DNA from: Bacteroides congonensis
Lineage (GTDB): Bacteria; Bacteroidota; Bacteroidia; Bacteroidales; Bacteroidaceae
NCBI RefSeq assembly: GCF_900130125.1
Contig: NZ_FQXY01000010.1
Location: 496,001-560,000, forward strand
Direction: 5' to 3'
DNA length: 64,000 nt
Shown: positions 55,576-64,000 of the stretch, one piece after another
Numbering within the stretch: the stretch's first letter is position 1
Layout of the letters: every line of letters begins with the position of its first letter
Notes under the pieces: generated by a model
The model's input: only the letters and a program-made list of their open reading frames with translations
Told to the model about the DNA's origin: nothing
The model's database searches: none
Made by a program: the position numbers and the translations under genes

Positions 55576-56972
55576 TGAAATTCGATATGAAGAAACAGAT
55601 TCTATATATGTTGTGCGCAACTGCTCTCCTGAGCAGTTGCCACATCTATAAGTCGTATGACAGACCCGAAGACGTTACAACTTCCGGCCTGTATCGTGAT
55701 CCGGTAGCGGAGAATGATACACTGGTGTCGGATACCGCCAACTTCGGTAACCTGCCGTGGAGAGAAGTCTTCACCGACCCACAACTCCAGTCTCTCATCG
55801 AAACGGGACTGAAACAAAACACTGACCTCTTGTCAGCCGCCCAGAATGTGAAAGCGGCGGAAGCGTCCCTGATGTCGGCACGCCTGGCTTATGCCCCGTC
55901 ATTGGGATTGTCTCCGCAAGGAACAATCAGCAGCTTTGACAAGAATGCGGCCACAAAAACGTACTCATTGCCTGTGACAGCCAGTTGGCAGGTCGATTTG
56001 TTCGGCCAATTGCTGAACTCCAAACGAAATGCGCAGGTTACCTTGAAGCAGGTGAAGGCTTACCGTCAGGCAGTACAGACACAGGTTATCTCCAATGTCG
56101 CCAATATGTATTATACATTAATGATGTTGGATCGCCAGTTGGAAATAACCAAGGCTACGGCTGAAATCCTGAAAAAGAACGCGGAAACGATGGAAGCGAT
56201 GAAAGAAGCTGCCATGTACAATATCAACTCGGCAGGAGTTGAACAAAGTAAGGCTGCTTATGCACAGGTACTTGCCAGTATTCCGGGTATCGAACAGAGC
56301 ATCCGCGAAACGGAAAATGCCCTGTCTACCTTCCTGGGAGAAGCTCCCCACGCCATCAAGCGGGGTGTATTGGAAGCACAAGTACTTCCCACGGAACTTT
56401 CCGCAGGCATACCTATCCAGTTGTTATCCAACCGTCCGGACGTAAAAGCTGCCGAAATGTCTTTGGCAAGCTGTTACTATAATACAAATTCGGCACGTGC
56501 CGCTTTCTATCCGCAGATTACGCTCAGCGGTTCGGCAGGATGGACAAACAGTGCCGGAAGCGCGATAATCAATCCGGGCAAGCTGTTGGCTTCTGCCATC
56601 GGTTCACTGACTCAGCCGCTCTTCTACCGCGGCCAGAATATCGCCCGCCTGAAAACTGCCAAAGCTCAGGAAGAACAGGCGAAGCTCTCCTTCCAGCAAG
56701 CACTGTTGAATGCCGGAAGTGAAGTCAGCAATGCGCTAAGTTTATACCAAAAGACCAGTGAAAAGGTGGAATCCCGCCGGATGCAGGTAGAATCTGCCAA
56801 AAAAGCTTCGGAAGATACCAAAGAATTGTTTAACTTAGGGACTTCAACCTATCTGGAAGTACTGTCTGCACAACAGTCATACCTGAGCGCGCAAATCTCT
56901 CAGGTTTCCGATTGCTTTGACCAAATGCAGGCTGTAGTAAGCCTTTATCAGGCATTGGGTGGTGGAAGATAA
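55575..56972 (+). CDS. Outer-membrane efflux channel (OprM/NodT family lipoprotein)
   Basis: A 465-residue lipoprotein (ATALLSSCHIYKSYDRP, Cys in the 20s) with the TolC-like duplicated coiled-coil domain. LPWREVFTDPQLQSLIETGLKQN near 58-80 and IPIQLLSNRPDVKAAEMSLASC near 283-304 are family hallmarks. It forms the trimeric exit duct of the RND pump coded just upstream. ATG at 55575 uses the last base of the pump's stop codon; a second in-frame ATG at 55587 is also possible. Confidence 0.94.
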   Translation: MKFDMKKQILYMLCATALLSSCHIYKSYDRPEDVTTSGLYRDPVAENDTLVSDTANFGNLPWREVFTDPQLQSLIETGLKQNTDLLSAAQNVKAAEASLMSARLAYAPSLGLSPQGTISSFDKNAATKTYSLPVTASWQVDLFGQLLNSKRNAQVTLKQVKAYRQAVQTQVISNVANMYYTLMMLDRQLEITKATAEILKKNAETMEAMKEAAMYNINSAGVEQSKAAYAQVLASIPGIEQSIRETENALSTFLGEAPHAIKRGVLEAQVLPTELSAGIPIQLLSNRPDVKAAEMSLASCYYNTNSARAAFYPQITLSGSAGWTNSAGSAIINPGKLLASAIGSLTQPLFYRGQNIARLKTAKAQEEQAKLSFQQALLNAGSEVSNALSLYQKTSEKVESRRMQVESAKKASEDTKELFNLGTSTYLEVLSAQQSYLSAQISQVSDCFDQMQAVVSLYQALGGGR

Positions 56973-56996
56973 GAATAACTTTAAACTTATACTATT

Positions 56997-57767
56997 ATGA
57001 TTAGTCCGTTAGCTTACGTAGACCCCGAAGCAAAATTAGGCAAGAACGTAACTGTCCTGCCGTTTGCCTACATCGAAAAGAATGTGGAAATCGGAGATGA
57101 CTGTGTCATCATGTCTTATGCCAGTATCCTGCAAGGTACTAAAATGGGAAAAGGGAACAAAGTACATCAAAATGCTGTCCTGGGAGCGGAACCGCAAGAT
57201 TTCCACTATACGGGAGAAGAAAGCAGCCTGATTATCGGGGATAACAATGATATTCGTGAAAATGTAGTTATCAGCCGTGCCACTTTTGCCGGAAACGCTA
57301 CTAAAATAGGGAACGGCAACTACCTGATGGATAAAGTGCATCTATGCCATGACGTGCAGATTAACAACAACTGCGTGGTAGGTATCGGTACCACTATCGC
57401 AGGAGAATGTACACTGGACGATTGCGTTATCCTGAGCGGTAACGTCACTCTGCATCAATACTGCCACATCGGCAGCTGGACGCTGGTACAAAGCGGATGC
57501 CGTATATCCAAAGATGTACCGCCATATGTCATCATGTCCGGAAATCCGGTGGCATACCACGGAGTGAACGCCGTAGTTCTGTCACAACATCGCAACACGT
57601 CGGAAAGAATCCTGCGTCACATTGCCAATGCTTACCGCCTGATTTATCAAGGCAATTTCAGCGTTCAGGATGCGGTACAGAAGATTATCGACCAAGTGCC
57701 GATGAGCGAGGAAATCGAAACAATCGTAAACTTCGTGAAGAACTCGGAAAGAGGTATTGTGAAATAA
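56997..57767 (+). CDS. LpxA-like acyl-ACP:UDP-sugar O-acyltransferase
   Basis: A 256-residue left-handed beta-helix protein with hexapeptide repeats (about 1-190) and an alpha-helical C-terminal domain (HRNTSERILRHIANAYRLIY). NYLMDKVHLCHDVQIN near 108-123 holds the His pair that corresponds to the catalytic site of LpxA, and NPVAYHGVNAVVLSQH near 185-200 the acyl-ACP region. LpxA adds the first 3-hydroxyacyl chain in lipid A synthesis. It lies 24 bp after the efflux channel gene, an unusual place for lpxA, so it may be a paralogue with a related role. No FabZ or LpxC neighbour. Confidence 0.85.
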   Translation: MISPLAYVDPEAKLGKNVTVLPFAYIEKNVEIGDDCVIMSYASILQGTKMGKGNKVHQNAVLGAEPQDFHYTGEESSLIIGDNNDIRENVVISRATFAGNATKIGNGNYLMDKVHLCHDVQINNNCVVGIGTTIAGECTLDDCVILSGNVTLHQYCHIGSWTLVQSGCRISKDVPPYVIMSGNPVAYHGVNAVVLSQHRNTSERILRHIANAYRLIYQGNFSVQDAVQKIIDQVPMSEEIETIVNFVKNSERGIVK

Positions 57768-57790
57768 ACAAAGTTACTATCTATAAAGGA

Positions 57791-57828
57791 AAGGGTGATG
57801 CAAAAGAAAAGCGTCACCCTTCTTTTTT
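57791..57828 (+). terminator. Intrinsic terminator after the lpxA-like gene
   Basis: AAGGGTGATGC (57791-57801) pairs with GCGTCACCCTT (57811-57821), one G-T pair, followed by CTTTTTT. It ends the efflux operon. Confidence 0.85.
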
Positions 57829-57859
57829 ACAGATGGATGACGCATTATCGTTAAGATGA

Positions 57860-58501
57860 CTATTCAAATTCCAGTGTACCGAAGAAATCGGGACGATGGA
57901 AGTCCGGCTGTTCAATCTCTATCGGATTCCATGAAAGGAAATGAGGAGTTTTTAATTCGTCACCACATTTGTAGAAATTAGCTTTTATCTCCTTTCCATC
58001 GAGTGAATCAATCTGATGCTTGAAGAATACAGCATAAGGGATAATCAGGGCGACTTCCCAATTAGTCTCTTCAACGCGTTCTTCAAAAGGCGCATTGCCC
58101 AAACTAGACCAGCGTTGTACAAGTGCTGTCACGTCCTTCGGAGCATGCTCGCGACCGTTACGGGCAGGTCCGACACCAATCAGGATCGTTCCGATACAGT
58201 TACACTCTATATTATAATAGATTCCGTCACCCGCCGGTATGGAGAAAAATTCCACACAAGAATCTGTCCATACAGAACCGTTATCCTCGCTATACTTGGC
58301 ACGTACACTCTCTTCTTTTACCTTGAAATGCAATAAAATAGAGTCCTGCGTGTGAGCTATGCGGAAATTTACTTTGGGTTTGTAAGGATATTCAGCCCAG
58401 TTGACGCACTGAATGGCTTGAAAATCAATTTTTTCTTCATCGAATAATTTAGGAAGCGAGCAAGCCTCCACGTTAGCCGCACTAATTTTCTTTACTTTCA
58501 T
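57860..58501 (-). CDS. CBM9-like carbohydrate-binding domain protein
   Basis: From MKVKKISAANVEAC the protein has 213 residues. The fold is the family 9-like beta-sandwich: IQCVNWAEYPYKPKVNFRIAHTQDSILLHF near 31-60, SVWTDSCVEFFSIP near 78-91 and WNPIEIEQPDFHRPDFFGTLEF at the C-terminus are typical of the Bacteroidetes CBM9-like group. No signal peptide is seen, so it may be cytoplasmic. A -7 element TATATTTG at 58523-58530 (minus) lies 21 bases upstream. It is divergent from the hybrid regulator; its substrate is unknown. Confidence 0.8.
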   Translation of the reverse strand: MKVKKISAANVEACSLPKLFDEEKIDFQAIQCVNWAEYPYKPKVNFRIAHTQDSILLHFKVKEESVRAKYSEDNGSVWTDSCVEFFSIPAGDGIYYNIECNCIGTILIGVGPARNGREHAPKDVTALVQRWSSLGNAPFEERVEETNWEVALIIPYAVFFKHQIDSLDGKEIKANFYKCGDELKTPHFLSWNPIEIEQPDFHRPDFFGTLEFE

Positions 58502-58574
58502 ATATCTTTCGTTTGAATGATACAAATATAGTTACTTTCTTCTAATAAGGTTCACAGAAATGAAATAAAAACGA

Positions 58575-58582
58575 TATATTTG
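58575..58582 (+). promoter_or_regulatory. Promoter -7 element of the hybrid regulator gene
   Basis: TATATTTG matches TAnnTTTG 30 bases before the GTG start. Confidence 0.55.
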
Positions 58583-58612
58583 CCAATAGTAATACCTTAA
58601 AAGAACGAATTA

Positions 58613-61600
58613 GTGAGAAAAATAACTCTTTTATTTCTGCTATTTTTAAGCGTAGCCGCCGTCCACACACAAGGTCAGAATATTACTTTCAGTCATTTGA
58701 CCACGGATGACGGCCTTTCACAATTCTCTGTCAACAGTTTATATATCGACGAGCGGGGAATAATATGGATCGGCACACGCGAGGGGCTCAACCGCTATAA
58801 CGGTAATGATATTAAAAGTTTTAAACTTAAAAAGAACGACCCGAACAGCCTGTTCAGTAATACGGTGCTGCGCATCACGGGAAACAAAAACGGGAAAGTA
58901 TATCTTCTCTGCACCGACGGTGTGGCGGAGTTTGATTTGACTACCCAACGGTTCAAGACATTGCTTCAGGGTAATGTGGACGCCATTTACTATAACGAGA
59001 AATTGTATATCGGCAAGAGAGAGGAAGTATTTGTGTACAACGAAAGCACAGGGAACTTCGACCTTTTCTATCACCTTGCCGGAAAAGACATCACTTTATC
59101 CTGCCTTCACCTGGACGAGAAGAAGAATCTTTGGATGGGAACTGCCGGAAAGGGTGTTTATCGCCTTTCGGAAGATAAAACGATTTCACGACCAGTTACG
59201 GAAGGAAATATCACAAGTATCTACGAAGATTCTTCAAAAGAATTATGGATTGGTAGTTGGGAAGAAGGACTTTACCGTGTCAAACCGGATGGTTCCATCG
59301 AGAATTTCCGCCATGACCCGAAAAACGCAAACAGTCTCTGCTCCGACTTCGTCAGAAGCTTTTGTGAAGACAACTCGGGTAATTTATGGATAGGTACTTT
59401 CCACGGCCTGAACCGTTATGAGAAAAGTACAGGTAATTTCCAACTCTATACTGCCAACGCCAGTAAACCGGACGGACTCACCCACTCTTCTATCTGGTGT
59501 ATTGTCAAAGACGGACAGGGAACGCTTTGGTTGGGGACTTATTTCGGCGGAGTCAATTACTTCAATCCTGAATATGAAATCTATACCCGCTACAAGGTGG
59601 GTGACACCGAAAAAGAAGGTCTGAGCAGCCCCATCGTCGGAAGAATGACGGAAGATAAGGACGGCAACCTGTGGATTTGTACCGAAGGGGGTGGCGTGAA
59701 TGTCTACAACCGTAAAGACAACACGTACCGCTGGTATCGCCACGAGGAAGGGAAAAACAGCATTTCGCACAATAACGTGAAGGCGATTTATTATGACCAG
59801 GCTCACGATATCATGTGGATTGGCACGCACTTGGGCGGATTGAACAAACTCGACCTGCGGACGAACCGTTTCACTGTCTACCGGATGAAAGCGGGAGATC
59901 CTACTTCATTGCCATCGGATATTGTACGTGACATTGTGCCATATGAGGATAAACTGGTGATTGCCACTCAAAACGGTGTCAGCCTGTTCAATCCGGCAAC
60001 TGGTACTTGCCAACAGCTTTTCAAGGAGACCAAGGCGGGAAGAAATATCGGCATGGTGGCTAGTCTTTGTTTCGACAAAGAGGGCACTTTATGGATTGCA
60101 GCTACCGGAGAAGGGGTTTACTCGTATCGCTTCGATACCGGCACGCTCACCAATTATGCGCACAATCCGGCCATTCCGAATAGTCTTAGCAACAACAATG
60201 TCAACAGTATCATGCAGGATAGCAACGGGAACTTATGGTTCTCCACTTCCGGCAGCGGACTGGATCGTTATCGCAAAGAGAGCAATGATTTCGAGAATTT
60301 CGATGTACAGAAAGACGGATTGTCCAGTGATTGTATTTACGAGGTATTCGAGTCTTCCATTCAGAAAGGAGATTTGCTTCTGATTACCAATCAGGGATTC
60401 TCACAATTCGACTATCCGCATAAGAAGTTCTATAATTACGGTACGGAAAACGGATTCCCGCTGACTGCTGTCAATGAGAATGCGCTGTTCGTGACACATG
60501 ATGGAGAAGTATTCCTCGGCGGTATTCAGGGAATGATTTCTTTTTGGGAAAAGAAACTGCATTTTACCCCGAAATCTTATAATATCATCCTTTCCCGCCT
60601 GATAGTCAACGGCAGGGAAGTAGTCCCCGGCGATGAAACCGGAATTCTGAGCCAGTCCATCTGCCACACGCCGGAGATTAGTCTGAAAGCGAATCAGTCG
60701 ATGTTCAGCATCGAATATGCCACTTCCAACTTTATCCCTGCCAACAGGGATGAGATTCTCTATCGCCTGGAAGGGTTTTCCAATGAATGGAATCATACGT
60801 ACCGCAAGCAGACGCTCATCACTTATACAAATCTGAATCCGGGCAAGTACACGCTTGTCATCAAATCACAACGGGACGGAATCAAAGAAGCCAGACTTCT
60901 CGTTATTGTACTTCCACCGTGGTATGAGACATGGTGGGCTTACCTGATTTATACCATTGTCACCATCAGCCTGCTATGGTTCCTTATTCAGAACTACAAT
61001 TCGCGAATCAAACTCCGCGAATCCCTGAAATATGAAAAGAAACATATCGAAGACCTCGAAGCGCTGAACCAGTCGAAACTGCGTTTCTTTACAAACATCT
61101 CGCATGAATTCCGCACGCCGTTGACGCTTATCGTGGGACAAGTGGAAACTCTGCTGCAAGTGCAGACATTCACTCCCAATATATATAATAAGGTATTGGG
61201 AATCTACAAGAACAGTATCCAACTGCGTGAACTGATTACGGAACTGCTCGATTTCCGCAAACAGGAACAGGGGCATATGAAGATAAAGGTAAGCAAGCAC
61301 AACCTCGTGGATTTCCTGTATGAGAATTATCTGCTTTTCCTCGAATACGCCAGCAGCAAGCAGATTAGTTTCAAGTTCAACAAGCAGAAAGATGATATTG
61401 AAGTCTGGTATGACCAGAAGCAGATGCAGAAGGTCATCAACAATCTATTGTCCAATGCATTGAAACATACGAAAGAGGAAGATACCATTTCCATCAACGT
61501 TTCGCAGGAGCAAGACCAGGCCGTCATCGAAATAAAGGATACCGGTACGGGTATCGCCGCTGCGGAAATTGACAAAATCTTCGACCGGTTCTATCAGACC

Positions 61601-62668
61601 GAACTTCTGAACTCGCTGAATACCGGAGCCGGAACAGGCATCGGACTGGCTCTGACAAAAGGTATCATCGAACTTCATCACGGTACCATCCGTGTGGAAA
61701 GCGAACCGGGCAAGGGAAGCAGCTTCATTATCACTCTGAAACTGGGCAAACAGCATTTTGCCGAAGAACAGATAGCACAAGGTGATACCGACACTACCAT
61801 CCAGGAGCCGGAAACGTTCGTTCCTTCAGCAGAAATCCTGTCGGAATCGGAATGGAAAGAGGAAGATAACAAGCGGATTGAAGATGCAAAGATGCTGATT
61901 GTGGAAGATAACGAATCCATCAAGCAGATGTTAGTCGGTATCTTCGAGACATTTTATCAGGTCAGTACGGCTTCCGACGGAGAAGAAGCGTTGGAAATGG
62001 TGCAGAAGGATATGCCGAGCATTATTTTAAGTGATGTCGTGATGCCGCGTATGTCCGGTACGGAACTGTGCAAGCGGATAAAGACGGATTTCAATACTTG
62101 CCATATTCCGGTTGTGCTGCTGACAGCACGTACTGCGATAGAACACAATATCGAAGGGCTGAAAATCGGCGCGGATGATTATATCACGAAACCGTTTAAT
62201 ACCAATCTTCTGATTTCCCGTTGTAACAACCTGGTGAACTCCCGTCGATTGTTACAGGAAAAGTTCAGCAAACAACCGCAGGCTTTCGCACAGATGTTGG
62301 CTACCAACCCGATGGATAAAGAGATGCTGGATCGTGCAATGGCTATTATCGAACAGCATCTGGATAATACGGATTTCAACGTCAATATCTTTGCCCGCGA
62401 AATGGGGATGGCACGTACGAACCTGTTCACCAAGCTAAAAGCGGTTACAGGGCAGACACCGAATGATTTTATCCTGAGCATACGTCTCAAGAAAGGGGCG
62501 GTTATGCTACGTAATAATCCGGAACTGAATATCACAGAGATTTCAGACCGGATAGGATTCTCGTCTTCACGTTATTTCAGCAAGTGTTTCAAGGAGATTT
62601 ATCATGTCAGTCCGCTGGCTTACCGCAAGGGAGAAGAAAAGGAAGAAGGAGAAGAAGAAACAGACTAA
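58613..62668 (+). CDS. Hybrid two-component system sensor/regulator (HTCS)
   Basis: A 1351-residue protein in one chain: signal peptide, two seven-bladed periplasmic propellers made of Reg_prop repeats (GIIWIGTREGLNRY, NLWIGTFHGLNRY, NLWFSTSGSGLDRY), a Y_Y_Y domain (about 680-765), one membrane helix 774-793, a HisKA domain with phospho-His831 in ISHEFRTPLTL, an HATPase (NNLLSNALKHTK; GTGIGLALTKGI), a receiver with Asp1141 in ILSDVVMPRMSG, and an AraC HTH at about 1250-1345. It starts with GTG. HTCS proteins bind oligosaccharides in the periplasm and activate polysaccharide-use genes. Beside a sulfatase gene and near PL8/GH88 genes, chondroitin disaccharides are the likely ligand; the homologue in B. 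thetaiotaomicron is, as I recall, the chondroitin-sulfate regulator. Confidence 0.95.
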   Translation: MRKITLLFLLFLSVAAVHTQGQNITFSHLTTDDGLSQFSVNSLYIDERGIIWIGTREGLNRYNGNDIKSFKLKKNDPNSLFSNTVLRITGNKNGKVYLLCTDGVAEFDLTTQRFKTLLQGNVDAIYYNEKLYIGKREEVFVYNESTGNFDLFYHLAGKDITLSCLHLDEKKNLWMGTAGKGVYRLSEDKTISRPVTEGNITSIYEDSSKELWIGSWEEGLYRVKPDGSIENFRHDPKNANSLCSDFVRSFCEDNSGNLWIGTFHGLNRYEKSTGNFQLYTANASKPDGLTHSSIWCIVKDGQGTLWLGTYFGGVNYFNPEYEIYTRYKVGDTEKEGLSSPIVGRMTEDKDGNLWICTEGGGVNVYNRKDNTYRWYRHEEGKNSISHNNVKAIYYDQAHDIMWIGTHLGGLNKLDLRTNRFTVYRMKAGDPTSLPSDIVRDIVPYEDKLVIATQNGVSLFNPATGTCQQLFKETKAGRNIGMVASLCFDKEGTLWIAATGEGVYSYRFDTGTLTNYAHNPAIPNSLSNNNVNSIMQDSNGNLWFSTSGSGLDRYRKESNDFENFDVQKDGLSSDCIYEVFESSIQKGDLLLITNQGFSQFDYPHKKFYNYGTENGFPLTAVNENALFVTHDGEVFLGGIQGMISFWEKKLHFTPKSYNIILSRLIVNGREVVPGDETGILSQSICHTPEISLKANQSMFSIEYATSNFIPANRDEILYRLEGFSNEWNHTYRKQTLITYTNLNPGKYTLVIKSQRDGIKEARLLVIVLPPWYETWWAYLIYTIVTISLLWFLIQNYNSRIKLRESLKYEKKHIEDLEALNQSKLRFFTNISHEFRTPLTLIVGQVETLLQVQTFTPNIYNKVLGIYKNSIQLRELITELLDFRKQEQGHMKIKVSKHNLVDFLYENYLLFLEYASSKQISFKFNKQKDDIEVWYDQKQMQKVINNLLSNALKHTKEEDTISINVSQEQDQAVIEIKDTGTGIAAAEIDKIFDRFYQTELLNSLNTGAGTGIGLALTKGIIELHHGTIRVESEPGKGSSFIITLKLGKQHFAEEQIAQGDTDTTIQEPETFVPSAEILSESEWKEEDNKRIEDAKMLIVEDNESIKQMLVGIFETFYQVSTASDGEEALEMVQKDMPSIILSDVVMPRMSGTELCKRIKTDFNTCHIPVVLLTARTAIEHNIEGLKIGADDYITKPFNTNLLISRCNNLVNSRRLLQEKFSKQPQAFAQMLATNPMDKEMLDRAMAIIEQHLDNTDFNVNIFAREMGMARTNLFTKLKAVTGQTPNDFILSIRLKKGAVMLRNNPELNITEISDRIGFSSSRYFSKCFKEIYHVSPLAYRKGEEKEEGEEETD

Positions 62669-62738
62669 TAGCAGCCATTATCGGGAAAGCCTATAGTAAA
62701 TAATCGGACACTGCCGTGCCGGGAGAATATCACCTCGT

Positions 62739-62810
62739 TGGCACAGTAGTGACATCATAGTGGCACGCTTGTGCCAACGGGGTGGCACAACTGTGACAAC
62801 GGGGTGGCAC
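62739..62810. repeat. 22-bp tandem array of TGGCAC-N4-GTGNCA palindromes
   Basis: TGGCAC starts at 62739, 62761, 62783 and 62805, exactly 22 bp apart. The first three are each followed after four variable bases by GTGACA, GTGCCA and GTGACA, giving 16-bp inverted repeats; the fourth is a half-site. The first step and second step also line up at an 11-bp sub-period (TGnCA). The array is 106 bp before the -7 element of the sulfatase gene. The rest of 62669-62957 has no gene. Confidence 0.8.
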
Positions 62811-62915
62811 TAAACCGTTCTGCACTCTTCCGAATCCGGAAAGCGGAACTTCCCCCGATGTACTATTTTGTACTTCACTTGTACGTTACTACTCATTTTT
62901 TTTTCTCCAATCGTT

Positions 62916-62923
62916 TATCTTTG
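62916..62923 (+). promoter_or_regulatory. Promoter -7 element of the right-edge sulfatase gene
   Basis: TATCTTTG, a full match to TAnnTTTG, 34 bases before the ATG. The -33 region is T-rich without a clear TTTG. Confidence 0.6.
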
Positions 62924-62957
62924 TGCATCTAACATCATTCCCTAAAAATACAGCATT

Positions 62958-64000
62958 ATGAGAAACGTTTCACGTCTACTTCCGTTATTGCCCGGCATTG
63001 CAATGTTAACCGGATGCAACCACGCACCTCAAAAGAGCAATGGACAAAACGGTCAAAAGCCCAACATTATTTATATATTCGCAGACGACCTCGGTATCGG
63101 CGACCTGAGTTGTTACGGAGCAACTAAAGTGAGTACTCCTAATATCGACCGTCTCGCCGGACAGGGAGTACAATTCACCAATGCTTACGCCACCTCGGCC
63201 ACCAGTACCCCTTCCCGTTTCGGACTCCTCACAGGTATGTATCCCTGGCGGCAGGAGAACACCGGCATTGCTCCCGGAAACTCGGAACTTATCATCGACA
63301 CAACCTGCGTCACCATGGCTGATATGTTGAAGGATGCCGGATACGCCACCGGAGCAGTGGGCAAATGGCACTTGGGACTCGGCCCGAAAGGCGGCACTGA
63401 CTTCAACAGCCAAATCAGTCCGAATGCACAAAGCATCGGCTTCGACTATGAATTTATCATCCCCGCAACTGTAGACCGTGTGCCCTGTGTTTTTGTAGAA
63501 AACGGCTGTGTAGTAGGTCTTGATCCTAACGACCCTATCACTGTCAGTTACGACCATAAGGTAGGCGACTGGCCTACGGGAGAAGAAAATCCGGAGCTTG
63601 TGAAGCTGAAACCCAGCCAGGGACATAACAATACCATTATCAACGGCATCCCCCGCATCGGCTGGATGACTGGTGGAAAGTCCGCCCTTTGGAACGACGA
63701 GGATATTGCCGATATCATCACCAACAAAGCCAAGAATTTCATCGCTTCCCACCAGGAAGGACCTTTCTTCCTGTATATGGGTACGCAAGACGTACATGTA
63801 CCCCGTATCCCCCACCCGCGTTTTGCCGGAAAGAGCGGACTCGGAACTCGTGGCGATGTCATCCTGCAACTGGACTGGACAATCGGAGAAATCATGCACA
63901 CACTGGACAGCCTCAACATAGCCGACAACACAATTCTCATCTTCACCAGCGACAACGGCCCTGTGATTGATGACGGCTATCAGGATCATGCTTACGAAAT
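62958..64000 (+). CDS. S1-family sulfatase (probable GalNAc-6-O-sulfatase), 3' end outside window
   Basis: ATG at 62958 opens a frame that stays open to the window edge (347 codons seen; a full enzyme has about 500). A lipoprotein signal (IAMLTGCNHAP, Cys20) is followed by NIIYIFADDLGIGDLSCYG, which holds two metal-binding Asp. SATSTPSRFGLLTGMYPWR puts Ser83 as the formylglycine site of the S-x-P-x-R type. GAVGKWHLG, TQDVHVPRIPHP and LIFTSDNGPV are the remaining active-site blocks. Directly downstream of the HTCS gene it probably removes 6-O-sulfate from GalNAc of chondroitin sulfate, as I recall for the B. thetaiotaomicron gene in the same place. Confidence 0.9.
   Translation, partial: MRNVSRLLPLLPGIAMLTGCNHAPQKSNGQNGQKPNIIYIFADDLGIGDLSCYGATKVSTPNIDRLAGQGVQFTNAYATSATSTPSRFGLLTGMYPWRQENTGIAPGNSELIIDTTCVTMADMLKDAGYATGAVGKWHLGLGPKGGTDFNSQISPNAQSIGFDYEFIIPATVDRVPCVFVENGCVVGLDPNDPITVSYDHKVGDWPTGEENPELVKLKPSQGHNNTIINGIPRIGWMTGGKSALWNDEDIADIITNKAKNFIASHQEGPFFLYMGTQDVHVPRIPHPRFAGKSGLGTRGDVILQLDWTIGEIMHTLDSLNIADNTILIFTSDNGPVIDDGYQDHAYE

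Overview
The window is a chromosomal segment of a gut Bacteroides. Three things point there: -7 promoter elements of the TAnnTTTG type in front of most genes, a hybrid two-component regulator with a chondroitin-sulfate type gene set (PL8 lyase, two S1 sulfatases, GH88), and housekeeping genes in an order that, as far as I remember it, matches the stretch of Bacteroides thetaiotaomicron around BT3333-BT3380, which includes its lipooligosaccharide (LOS) locus. I could not run a search, so the species is open.

Layout. (1) 1-12.9 kb, minus strand: an A+T-rich LOS/surface-glycan operon starting at glf (UDP-galactopyranose mutase) and a probable galactofuranosyltransferase, then a GT90, a Kdo-kinase-like protein, a CDP-glycerol phosphotransferase, a class V aminotransferase, a TagD-like cytidylyltransferase, six more glycosyltransferases and, cut by the left edge, an LtaS-like phosphoglycerol transferase. 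licD (plus strand), a GT9 heptosyltransferase and a DUF4254 gene close the locus. (2) 15.7-28.9 kb: core genes pdxB, purN, acpP, fabF, rnc, pfkA, a GH3-family gene, mnmA, a SNF2 helicase, an AAA+/DUF4143 ATPase with a palindromic tandem operator, and a HAD phosphatase. (3) 28.9-35.3 kb: a G+C-richer accessory island with a membrane AraC-type regulator, a BIG2/beta-helix/LRR lipoprotein, a TenA-like protein, a small protein with a LecB-type calcium-lectin signature, a fimbrillin fragment and a membrane protein that looks like the regulator without its HTH. (4) 35.3-46.3 kb: cysS, the PL8/sulfatase/GH88 chondroitin-sulfate block, a thioesterase, a DUF3108 protein and an Ig-like lipoprotein. (5) 46.3-64 kb: a repeat-rich spacer, GH2 beta-galactosidase, an RND efflux operon ending in an LpxA-like acyltransferase, a CBM9-like protein, the hybrid sensor/regulator, and a sulfatase cut by the right edge.

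How it works together. The PL8 lyase should depolymerise chondroitin/dermatan sulfate to unsaturated disaccharides, the sulfatases desulfate them, GH88 removes the unsaturated uronic acid, and the hybrid regulator senses the products; no SusC/SusD pair lies in the window. The LOS genes suggest a galactofuranose-containing glycan carrying small phosphate-linked groups.

Most interesting. Intergenic spacers at 46.64-47.15 kb and 62.74-62.82 kb hold several unrelated repeat families that share one 22-nt pitch. A likely operator array (AAAATTGTCTTTCGTT) lies in front of the island operon. The small lectin-like protein keeps nearly all the calcium ligands of Pseudomonas LecB. A G8 tract lies inside an LOS glycosyltransferase. 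Two genes run off the window ends (1-834 minus and 62958-64000 plus).
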